Assembly: GCA_011372345.1 (NCBI GenBank)
Contig: DRTC01000120.1
Coordinates: 1-6,890, forward strand
DNA from: Candidatus Cloacimonadota bacterium
Lineage (GTDB): Bacteria; Cloacimonadota; Cloacimonadia; Cloacimonadales; TCS61
Direction of reading: 5' to 3'
Length of the DNA: 6,890 bases
The notes under the pieces are model-generated. The model was given only the letters and a program-made list of their open reading frames with translations, searched no databases and was not told the DNA's origin. A program made the translations under genes and the position numbers. This document shows, piece by piece, positions 1 through 6,341 of this stretch. Every line of letters begins with the position of its first letter. Positions within the stretch are counted from its first letter, which is position 1.

Positions 1-40
1 CATAGATATAATTTAGTATATATCTGAAAAAAAATATTCT

Positions 41-65
41 GTGACACTGTTTCATATTTTATAAT
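41..65 (+). promoter_or_regulatory. Possible promoter of the redox operon (weak)
   Basis: A perfect TATAAT hexamer lies at 60-65. A GTGACA hexamer, one mismatch from the -35 consensus, lies at 41-46. The spacer of 13 bases is shorter than the usual 16-18, so this is a weak sigma-70-type candidate. A second perfect -35-like TTGACA at 107-112 has no convincing -10 at the right distance. Transcription from the first candidate would start near 72, giving a leader of about 90 bases with the dyad at 74-89 at its start. Low confidence. Confidence 0.2.
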
Positions 66-73
66 TTGCTGTT

Positions 74-89
74 TTCAAACAAGTTTGAA
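74..89. promoter_or_regulatory. Operator-like perfect dyad upstream of the operon
   Basis: TTCAAAC (74-80), a 2-base centre AA, and GTTTGAA (83-89) form a perfect 7+7 bp inverted repeat. The short centre makes a stable RNA hairpin unlikely and fits a binding site for a dimeric regulator. It lies about 75 bases ahead of the first gene and just downstream of a TATAAT hexamer, where a bound protein would block initiation. The regulator is unknown; the sequence is not an obvious Rex, FNR or LexA consensus. Confidence 0.4.
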
Positions 90-152
90 CAAACGGGAAA
101 AAACAATTGACACTGTATTCTCATTTAAAAAAATCTCCCAAAATTTAGTTCC

Positions 153-159
153 AAAGGAG
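153..159 (+). promoter_or_regulatory. Ribosome binding site of the NuoE-like gene
   Basis: AAAGGAG ends 5 bases before GTG at 165 and 11 bases before the in-frame ATG at 171. The spacing favours the GTG start. Confidence 0.6.
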
Positions 160-164
160 CATTT

Positions 165-632
165 GTGGAGATGAAAAAGAATAAAAAAGAAATCAATGCA
201 ATTATAAATAAATTTATCGGCAGGAAAGGAGCGTTAATCCCTCTTTTACAAGAGATTCAAGCAGTTGAAAAATATTTAGCAAAAGATACAATGCGATATA
301 TCTCCGAAAAAACAGGTATTAAATTATCTGAAATCTATGGAGTTGCAACTTTCTATACCATGTTCCGCTTGAAACCGCAGGGTAAACATGTTATCAGAGT
401 TTGCAAAGGTACCGCCTGTCATGTTTCCGATGCGAATTCAATAGCTTACGCAATAAGAAGTGAACTAAAATTAGGAGAAGATGAAGATACTACCGGAGAT
501 GGACTATTCACAGTTATGGAGGTTGCCTGTCTTGGTTGCTGCAGTCTCGCTCCTGTGATTATGATAAATGAAAATACTTATGGAAAATTAACTCCAAAAT
601 CCATTCCGAAAATTCTGAAAAAATACATCTAA
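165..632 (+). CDS. nuoE: NuoE/HndA-type [2Fe-2S] thioredoxin-fold subunit
   Basis: This 155-residue protein is the small [2Fe-2S] electron-carrier subunit found in complex I (NuoE), HydC and HndA. It is expected in the cytoplasm, passing electrons to or from the NuoF-like subunit. An N-terminal helical part (about 18-70) holds the family pattern GALIPLLQEIQ and GVATFYTMF (59-67). The thioredoxin-like part carries the four cluster ligands as C80-x4-C85 and C122-x3-C126, so all ligands are present. Length is normal for the family. The start is taken as GTG at 165 because of SD spacing; ATG at 171 would remove only two residues. It opens a same-strand gene set with the NuoF-like and fusion genes, which points to a soluble HydABC/Nfn-like enzyme and not complex I, since no membrane subunit is present. 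The nuo symbol denotes family only. Family assignment is secure; the physiological reaction is inferred. Confidence 0.93.
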   Translation: MEMKKNKKEINAIINKFIGRKGALIPLLQEIQAVEKYLAKDTMRYISEKTGIKLSEIYGVATFYTMFRLKPQGKHVIRVCKGTACHVSDANSIAYAIRSELKLGEDEDTTGDGLFTVMEVACLGCCSLAPVIMINENTYGKLTPKSIPKILKKYI

Positions 633-639
633 GAAATGA

Positions 640-1045
640 TAAATTAGAAATTTGAATGAAAAAATGAAGAATAATATTATTCAAGATAAGAGCTTCCATT
701 TTTCTTTAACGATTATTGAATTATACAAGATTTTAAGAAAAAATATGGAATATGTTATACCAAAACAACTTTTGAGAAGTTCTACCAGTATTGGAGCTAA
801 TATAGAAGAAGCTATTGGAGCTAAAAGCAAAAAAGATTTTTTAGCAAAAATGTATATTTCTCTGAAAGAAGCAGGAGAAACAAAATATTGGTTAAACCTC
901 TTAGATATAAGCCAATTGGTTAAATATGGTTATTCAAGTTACTTAACTAAGATCATTGAAATCATTAATGTTCTAAAAAAATCACAAAAACTACTTATGA
1001 AAATATAAATAAATGAAACATAACAAATTTAAAATTTCTCATTTA
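640..1045. repeat. Imperfect inverted repeat flanking the S23-family gene
   Basis: The 17 bases at 640-656 match the reverse complement of 1029-1045 at 15 of 17 positions by hand alignment. The arms bracket the four-helix-bundle gene almost exactly. The arms are AT-rich, so chance similarity cannot be excluded. Intervening sequences carrying S23 genes inside rRNA genes are known to have base-paired ends, which makes this arrangement suggestive. The coordinates span the whole candidate element from outer arm to outer arm. Confidence 0.35.
664..1008 (+). CDS. Four-helix-bundle protein, S23/rRNA intervening-sequence family
   Basis: A 114-residue all-helical protein of the family first seen as ORFs in 23S rRNA intervening sequences (TIGR02436 type) and related in fold to the Avd accessory protein of diversity-generating retroelements. 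Its cellular role is not established. Counting from ATG 664, the signature QLLRSSTSIGANIEEA is at about 35-50, followed by SKKDF and KEAGETKYWL (68-77). Family proteins typically begin with a MKxNIIxxKS-like stretch, which starts exactly at this ATG. The longer frame opens at TTG 652. Neither start has a recognisable SD, unlike every neighbour. The gene sits 31 bases after the NuoE-like stop and 77 bases before the NuoF-like start, splitting genes that normally adjoin. Its G+C is about 25% by hand count, clearly below its neighbours, and imperfect inverted repeats flank it. Insertion as a small mobile unit is plausible. No reverse transcriptase or rRNA gene is nearby. Confidence 0.88.
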   Translation: MKNNIIQDKSFHFSLTIIELYKILRKNMEYVIPKQLLRSSTSIGANIEEAIGAKSKKDFLAKMYISLKEAGETKYWLNLLDISQLVKYGYSSYLTKIIEIINVLKKSQKLLMKI

Positions 1046-1074
1046 AAATCTATAGTTTAAATTTATAATTTGCT

Positions 1075-1081
1075 AAGGAGG
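1075..1081 (+). promoter_or_regulatory. Strong ribosome binding site fixing a TTG start
   Basis: AAGGAGG, a near-complete anti-16S match, ends 4 bases before TTG at 1086. The next in-frame ATG (1110) would cut into the conserved N-terminal strand of the [2Fe-2S] domain, so TTG is the likely start. Confidence 0.7.
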
Positions 1082-1085
1082 AAAT

Positions 1086-2855
1086 TTGAATCTTCAAATC
1101 AAAGTCGGAATGGCAAGTTGCGGACTTGCTGCCGGTTCCGGAGAAGTTTATACTGCTATCGAAGAATACTTGAAAAAAAATAAGATCGACGCGTCTCTCA
1201 AAAAAACAGCCTGTATTGGCATGTGTTTTGCCGAACCTTTAATGGAAGTTTCATCAGATGAAGCGGAAGCTATTACTTATGGTTATGTTACTTCTGAAAA
1301 GATCGAGCAGATCATCGAATCTTTTCAAAAAGGAGAACCATATATTGAAAATGCGATCTTATCCAAAAGAATAAAAGCTTCTGAAAATGAAAATTATCAA
1401 CAGCAGACAAGGATCGTACTCAGGAATTGCGGAATAATAGATCCGGAATCTCTCGATGATTACCTTGCTAACGATGGTTATAAAGCATTGGAAAAAGCTT
1501 TGAAAGAACTAAGCCGGAAAAACATTATCGATGAGATTAAAAAATCCGGTTTGAGAGGAAGAGGAGGAGCCGGATTTCCAACCGGTCTGAAATGGCAATT
1601 TGCTCATGATTCTAAAAGCAAAAAGAAATATATTATCTGCAATGCCGATGAAGGTGATCCCGGAGCTTTTATGGATCGAAGCGTCTTGGAAGGAGATCCG
1701 CACAGCGTTATCGAAGGAATGATCATCGGAGCTTATGCAATCGGCGCTGATGAAGGATATATTTATTGCCGGGCAGAATATCCTCTGGCAATAAAACATC
1801 TGCAGAAAGCAATTGCAGATGCGGAAAAAGCAGGTTTTATCGGGAAAAAAATTCTGGGAACCGATTTTAATTTCAAACTCCACATCAAAGAAGGAGCAGG
1901 AGCTTTTGTCTGCGGAGAGGAAACTGCTTTGATGAGCTCGATCGAAGGTCAGAGAGGAATGCCGAATATCAGACCTCCGTTTCCGGCTCAATCAGGTTTA
2001 TGGCAGAAACCAACTAATATAAATAATGTGGAAACTTTTGCCAACATTGCCTGGATAATCATTAATGGTGCTGAAAAATATGCTGCTTATGGAACTGAAA
2101 AAAGTAAAGGAACAAAAGTTTTTGCGTTAGCCGGAAAAATAAAAAACAGCGGCTTGATCGAAGTTCCAATGGGAATGTCATTGCGGGATGTGATCTATAA
2201 AGTTGGCGGAGGAATGAAAACCGAAAAACCGTTCAAAGGCGTTCAACTCGGAGGACCATCCGGAGGTTGCGTTCCGGAAAGCCTTCTCGATACGGTCGTC
2301 GATTATGATTCTATCAACAAAACCGGTGCTATAATGGGTTCAGGTGGAATGGTAGTGATGGATACTTCAACCTGTATGGTAGATGTGGCGAAATTCTTCC
2401 TCAACTTTACTCAAAACGAATCCTGCGGAAAATGTACATTTTGTCGGATCGGAACAAAAAGAATGCTGGAGATTCTCAATAGAATTACAGAAGGTAAAGG
2501 TAAGATCGAAGATTTGGATACCTTACAGGAGCTGGCTGAAAATATCATTAAAGGTTCATTATGCGGCTTGGGACAAACAGCTCCGAATCCTGTTCTGACA
2601 ACTCTAAAATATTTCAGGGAAGAATATATTGCACACATCGAAGAAAAGAGATGTCCGGCTGGTGTTTGCACGGCTTTACTGAAATATGAAATTATTGAAG
2701 AAAAATGTATTGGGTGTACTGTTTGTGCAAAAAAATGTCCGGTAAATGCTATTTCTGGTGAAGTAAAAAAACCTCATCTTATTGATCAAGAGATATGTAC
2801 AAAATGCGGTGTTTGTTATAATGCCTGCAAATTTGAAGCAATTAAAAAGTATTAA
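1086..2855 (+). CDS. nuoF: NuoF/HndC/HydB-type NAD(H)- and FMN-binding Fe-S subunit
   Basis: This 589-residue flavoprotein is the NAD(H)-oxidising/reducing subunit of a soluble HydABC/HndABCD-like complex. Domain 1 (about 1-90) is a thioredoxin-like [2Fe-2S] domain with Cys12, Cys43 and Cys47; the first Cys of a NuoE-type quartet is absent. The FMN/NADH core has GLRGRGGAGFPTGLKW (155-170), CNADEGDPGAF (185-195), EGAGAFVCGEETAL (269-282) and NNVET (313-317). The N3-like [4Fe-4S] ligands are Cys447, Cys450, Cys453 and Cys493. The C-terminus adds two ferredoxin motifs, Cys541/544/547/551 and Cys571/574/577/581, which complex I NuoF lacks but HydB/HndC has. The length fits the HydB/HndC type. TTG 1086 is chosen because of the strong SD. 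The next gene starts 13 bases after the stop, so the two are very likely co-translated. Whether it bifurcates electrons at FMN is inferred from family, not shown. Confidence 0.95.
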   Translation: MNLQIKVGMASCGLAAGSGEVYTAIEEYLKKNKIDASLKKTACIGMCFAEPLMEVSSDEAEAITYGYVTSEKIEQIIESFQKGEPYIENAILSKRIKASENENYQQQTRIVLRNCGIIDPESLDDYLANDGYKALEKALKELSRKNIIDEIKKSGLRGRGGAGFPTGLKWQFAHDSKSKKKYIICNADEGDPGAFMDRSVLEGDPHSVIEGMIIGAYAIGADEGYIYCRAEYPLAIKHLQKAIADAEKAGFIGKKILGTDFNFKLHIKEGAGAFVCGEETALMSSIEGQRGMPNIRPPFPAQSGLWQKPTNINNVETFANIAWIIINGAEKYAAYGTEKSKGTKVFALAGKIKNSGLIEVPMGMSLRDVIYKVGGGMKTEKPFKGVQLGGPSGGCVPESLLDTVVDYDSINKTGAIMGSGGMVVMDTSTCMVDVAKFFLNFTQNESCGKCTFCRIGTKRMLEILNRITEGKGKIEDLDTLQELAENIIKGSLCGLGQTAPNPVLTTLKYFREEYIAHIEEKRCPAGVCTALLKYEIIEEKCIGCTVCAKKCPVNAISGEVKKPHLIDQEICTKCGVCYNACKFEAIKKY

Positions 2856-2860
2856 AGGAA
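2854..2860 (+). promoter_or_regulatory. Ribosome binding site deciding the start of the fusion gene
   Basis: AAAGGAA overlaps the stop codon of the upstream gene and ends 8 bases before ATG 2869. It supports that start over the in-frame ATG at 2782, which would overlap the NuoF-like gene by 74 bases and add a non-conserved 29-residue leader. Confidence 0.65.
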
Positions 2861-2868
2861 CGGTCCCG

Positions 2869-5800
2869 ATGATTAATATTAAATTAAATGGTAAAGAAAT
2901 TCAAACCGAAGCCGGAAAAACGATCCTGCAAGTTTCTAATGAACATGGAATCGAAATTCCAACCTTATGCCACGACAAAGAACTGAAACCATTTGGTTCT
3001 TGCTGGCTATGTGCGGTTAAAGTCGAAGGCAGAAGAGGATTTGTAACTGCCTGCGGAACAGATATTTTAGATGGAATGGAGATTACTACCGATTCGCAAG
3101 AAATCAGAAAAGCCAGGAAAATGGCTTTGGAACTCCTCTTGTCCGATCATTATGCAGATTGTGAAGCTCCATGTAAAATCGCCTGTCCTGATAAGGTAGA
3201 TGTCCAGACTTATGTTTCTCTGATCGCTAACGGACAGCATCACGAAGCAGTTAAAGTCATCAAAGAAAACCTGCCCATGCCGCTCTCTATCGGTAGGGTT
3301 TGTCCTGCTTTTTGTGAAGCAGAATGTCGTCGCACAATTGTAGATGAGCCGATCGCGATCAGACAATTAAAACGATACGCGGCTGATTTTGACCTATTCG
3401 ATGATTGGTCATATATTCCGGAGAAAGCTCCTATAAAAAATAAAAAAATTGCAATTGTGGGAGGAGGACCTTCAGGTTTGACCTGTGGTTATTATCTCTC
3501 CAATAATGGTTACAATGTTACTGTTTTCGAGTCAGCTCCAAAAGCAGGAGGTTGGCTTCGGTACGGAATCCCTGAATATCGACTGCCAAAGAAAATACTT
3601 AATAAAGAGATTAAGCTGATGTGTGTTAATGGAATGAAAATAAAGACTAATGTCGAAATCGGGAAAGATATTTCTTTATCGAATTTGAGCAAAAAATATG
3701 ATGCTGTTTATCTTGGAATCGGAGCCCAGAAAGCAGTTCCTATGCGTGTTAAGAACAGCGAACTGAAGGGTTGTTTCCTGGGAGTAGATTTTCTGAAAGA
3801 TTTCATTCTCGGGAAGAAGATCAAACTCGGAGAAAAAGTAGCCATTATTGGAGGAGGAAATACTGCTATCGACTGTGCCAGAACATCTAAAAGAATGGGT
3901 TCGGATGTAACTCTTATTTATCGTCGCACCCGCAAGGAAATGCCGGCAGAAGCTTATGAAGTAGATGCTGCCGAAGAAGAAGGGATTAAATTCCATTTCC
4001 TTACAAATCCGGTTGAAAATATTGGAAAAAATGGTGTTCTGAAAACAATCAAATTAGAAAAAATGAAACTTGGCGAACCTGATCAGAGCGGAAGAAGGAG
4101 ACCTGTGCCGACAGGCGAATTTTTCAATGAAGATTTTGATTCTATAATCGCTGCTATTTCCCAATCTCCTGATGTTGATTTCCTGACAGAAGATGCAAAC
4201 AAAATCGATGGTAAAGAAATTCCATTAACCCGCTGGTCAACCTGCGAAACTCCTGATGAGACGATGTATTCAGGGATTGCCAATATTTTTGCAGGAGGAG
4301 ATTTCCGCCGAGGTCCGGCAACCGCGATCGAAGCAATTGCAGATGGAAGGATTGCAGCAAATGCTATCGACCGTTTTTTACAAGGGAAGCTAAATAAAAA
4401 AACTCTTCAACTATTCAATTCCAGAAAAGAGAAAAAATTGAAAGATGTAGATCCAAATGAATTCAAACAATACGAAAAAATCCCGCGTTTCAAGATGCCG
4501 GAATTAGATCCGGAAATAAGATGCACAAACCATAAAGAAGTTGAATTGGGATTTGAAGAAGAAGATGCCAGAGCTGAAGCAGACCGTTGTCTGGAATGCG
4601 GTTGTCAGGACAATACTACTTGTGCTCTGCGAAAATATGCAACTGATTATGAGATCGATGCTGACCTTTTTATGGGCGATAAAAATAAACATCCGATCGA
4701 TCACACGCATCCGTTCATCCTGCGTGACGCAAATAGATGTATTAAATGTGGTCGTTGTGTTCGCATCTGTTCGGAAGTGCAGGGTCCAGGTGTTCTCGGT
4801 TATATTTTCAGGGGTTTTGTCAGTTATGTTGCTCCCGAATTTGGTGAAAGTCTGACCAAAACAACCTGTGAATCTTGCGGAAAATGTATCGAGGTTTGCC
4901 CGGTCGGAGCTCTTGTTTCCAAAAATCAGAATTATAAACTTAATCCTCATGTTGTTGAAAAAATAACCCAAAATTGCGGTCTTTGCGGAACCGGTTGTAA
5001 GATCGATGTTAATGTTCAAACTGATAAAGTGACAGTCATTCAACCAGCAGCAGAAGCAGATTTCAATGACAGAAATTTGTGTTTTGCAGGTAAATTCGGT
5101 TGGCAGATACTGGAAGATAAAGAAAGAATTATTATCCCTTATAAAAAGGTCGATTCCACCTGGGAAAAAATAGATGATTGCTGGGAAGAATTCGGGAAAT
5201 GTATGGAATTTCATAACCTGATCCAAGACAACCTGGCTAAAGCGAAAACCAGAAAAATATATGTTTCCGCAATGTGTTCCAATGAAGAAATTTTGTTGAT
5301 GAAAGATATTGCGGACACGATCGGAGCTGATATTTCCTCTTTATCTTATGAAGAAAGTTTTGTCGATGATATCAAACTCGATAAAACTTACCGGGATCTG
5401 GAACAAGCTGAAGCAATTGTGATCATCGGTAAGATCAGTCATACTTTGAAAATCCTGGCTCGAACTCAACAGAGAAAAGGTAAAAAACTTATCCTGATCA
5501 CAGATGAGGAAAAGGAATTCAATAAATTTGCTGATGAACAATTTAATGATAGCGGAATTGAGAATACTCTGGAAAAAATAATCGCTTGTTACTACAACGA
5601 TGATGATCTTGATGAAGATTGTGATATCCACGAAAAAATCGATGAACTAAAACCACCCGCAAAAACTCTTTTCATTTATAACAGCGATGATTTGACAGAA
5701 AAATCCATCTGGAATATCTGGATGTTATCGTCATTTATCTGCGATTTCTCCTCCGGTTCGGGAGTTCTTCCAACATCTAATTTTTCAAATATGCGAGGAT

Positions 5801-6297
5801 TAAGGGAATTCGGGATCAAGGCCGGGAAACCTGAAATTTCCGATTTTGTGATAGTTTATGGAGAACATCTAAATGAAATTCAAAGAAAGACGATCGAACA
5901 AAGCAAATTCATCATTTCCATAAAAACTCATCTTGAAGCTAATGAAATTTCGGATATTATCATTCCGCAAACTTCATACCTGGAAATGGAAGGAACTGCC
6001 ATCGCCAATGATGGTAGAATTACGACTTACAAAAATCCTAAAAATTCTCATCTTTTTGAAAATCTACTGGCAACTTTTAAGAATATCGGATTGCTTAATG
6101 AGAAAAAAGTTAAAAATGAATTCTGGAAAAAACAAGTTATTAAAGCTTTAAAGAAAGAAAATAAGAAAAAAATCGTTGAAAAAGAAAATCTGATCGATTA
6201 TTTGAACAGCATTGAAAAAATTAAAATCGAATCACATAAACATTACAGTTTGCAGAATAATTTAATAGCAAAACTTAAACTTGCTACGAAGGAATAA
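2869..6297 (+). CDS. NuoG-GltD-ferredoxin-MopB-like fusion oxidoreductase subunit
   Basis: A 1142-residue cytoplasmic Fe-S flavoprotein, the probable third subunit of the complex. Domains: NuoG-type [2Fe-2S], 1-80 (Cys34, 45, 48, 62); GltD-type N-terminal Fe-S region (Cys98, 102, 106, 145, 149, 153); FAD-binding GGGPSG (198-203) with GGDFRRGPATA near 477-486; NAD(P)H-binding GGGNTAID (328-335) followed by YRRTRKEMPA, whose arginines suit NADPH; extra Cys574/577/579/585; two ferredoxin motifs (Cys624/627/630/634 and Cys667/670/673/677); then a molybdopterin-oxidoreductase-like [4Fe-4S] motif (Cys703/706/710/738). The tail (about 745-1075) keeps traces of that fold, such as the SDIIIP...EMEGTAIANDGR stretch near 1028-1050, but is short and has lost the C-x-K-G lysine after Cys738. 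The last 60 residues are Lys-rich. No H-cluster motifs occur. It probably links NADP(H), NAD(H) and ferredoxin; family resemblance is to GltD/NfnB and NuoG. The exact reaction is inferred. Confidence 0.9.
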   Translation: MINIKLNGKEIQTEAGKTILQVSNEHGIEIPTLCHDKELKPFGSCWLCAVKVEGRRGFVTACGTDILDGMEITTDSQEIRKARKMALELLLSDHYADCEAPCKIACPDKVDVQTYVSLIANGQHHEAVKVIKENLPMPLSIGRVCPAFCEAECRRTIVDEPIAIRQLKRYAADFDLFDDWSYIPEKAPIKNKKIAIVGGGPSGLTCGYYLSNNGYNVTVFESAPKAGGWLRYGIPEYRLPKKILNKEIKLMCVNGMKIKTNVEIGKDISLSNLSKKYDAVYLGIGAQKAVPMRVKNSELKGCFLGVDFLKDFILGKKIKLGEKVAIIGGGNTAIDCARTSKRMGSDVTLIYRRTRKEMPAEAYEVDAAEEEGIKFHFLTNPVENIGKNGVLKTIKLEKMKLGEPDQSGRRRPVPTGEFFNEDFDSIIAAISQSPDVDFLTEDANKIDGKEIPLTRWSTCETPDETMYSGIANIFAGGDFRRGPATAIEAIADGRIAANAIDRFLQGKLNKKTLQLFNSRKEKKLKDVDPNEFKQYEKIPRFKMPELDPEIRCTNHKEVELGFEEEDARAEADRCLECGCQDNTTCALRKYATDYEIDADLFMGDKNKHPIDHTHPFILRDANRCIKCGRCVRICSEVQGPGVLGYIFRGFVSYVAPEFGESLTKTTCESCGKCIEVCPVGALVSKNQNYKLNPHVVEKITQNCGLCGTGCKIDVNVQTDKVTVIQPAAEADFNDRNLCFAGKFGWQILEDKERIIIPYKKVDSTWEKIDDCWEEFGKCMEFHNLIQDNLAKAKTRKIYVSAMCSNEEILLMKDIADTIGADISSLSYEESFVDDIKLDKTYRDLEQAEAIVIIGKISHTLKILARTQQRKGKKLILITDEEKEFNKFADEQFNDSGIENTLEKIIACYYNDDDLDEDCDIHEKIDELKPPAKTLFIYNSDDLTEKSIWNIWMLSSFICDFSSGSGVLPTSNFSNMRGLREFGIKAGKPEISDFVIVYGEHLNEIQRKTIEQSKFIISIKTHLEANEISDIIIPQTSYLEMEGTAIANDGRITTYKNPKNSHLFENLLATFKNIGLLNEKKVKNEFWKKQVIKALKKENKKKIVEKENLIDYLNSIEKIKIESHKHYSLQNNLIAKLKLATKE

Positions 6298-6309
6298 AAA
6301 ACATAAATG

Positions 6310-6341
6310 AAAAAGGCTATCATTTTTGATAACCTTTTTTT
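6310..6341 (+). terminator. Intrinsic terminator of the redox operon
   Basis: Thirteen bases after the fusion-gene stop, AAAAAGG-c-TATCA (6310-6322) pairs with TGATA-a-CCTTTTT (6327-6339) around a TTTT loop, with one C/A mismatch, and runs into seven Ts (6335-6341). The A-run on the left arm makes a T-run on the other strand, so it may also stop transcripts from the convergent thioredoxin gene. Confidence 0.8.

Noticed and set aside
4..25. Hairpin AGATATA/TATATCT at the window start as a terminator of an upstream gene
   Set aside because: It is A/T-rich and weak, and is followed by A's, not T's, on the plus strand; no upstream gene is visible.
1041..1062. Terminator after the S23-family gene (ATTTAAA/TTTAAAT hairpin)
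   Set aside because: The 7-bp stem is entirely A/T, has an 8-base loop and no following T-run, so it is too weak to be an intrinsic terminator.
640..1085. Diversity-generating retroelement (Avd-like protein)
   Set aside because: The fold family is related to Avd, but there is no reverse transcriptase and no template/variable repeat pair in the window.
1509..1991. 160-codon open frame on the minus strand
   Set aside because: It lies wholly opposite the FMN/NADH core of the NuoF-like gene, is rich in Ser/Phe/Cys as expected of antisense translation, and has no credible start context.
2782..2868. Upstream extension of the fusion gene to ATG 2782
   Set aside because: It overlaps the conserved C-terminal ferredoxin motif of the preceding gene. 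The ATG at 2869 has an SD and begins exactly with the [2Fe-2S] domain strand.
4504..5226. 240-codon open frame on the minus strand
   Set aside because: It is the antisense shadow of the Cys-rich part of the fusion gene; its residues show no family pattern and the plus strand has clear conserved motifs throughout.
4738..6297. [FeFe]-hydrogenase (HydA/HndD) identity for the third subunit
   Set aside because: The upstream ferredoxin motifs are similar, but none of the H-cluster motifs (TSCCP-, MPC- or CxGGC-like) occurs after them.
165..6297. Respiratory complex I (Nuo) operon
   Set aside because: No membrane subunits or NuoB/C/D/I genes are present. The NuoF-like protein has the extra C-terminal ferredoxin motifs of soluble HydB/HndC enzymes.
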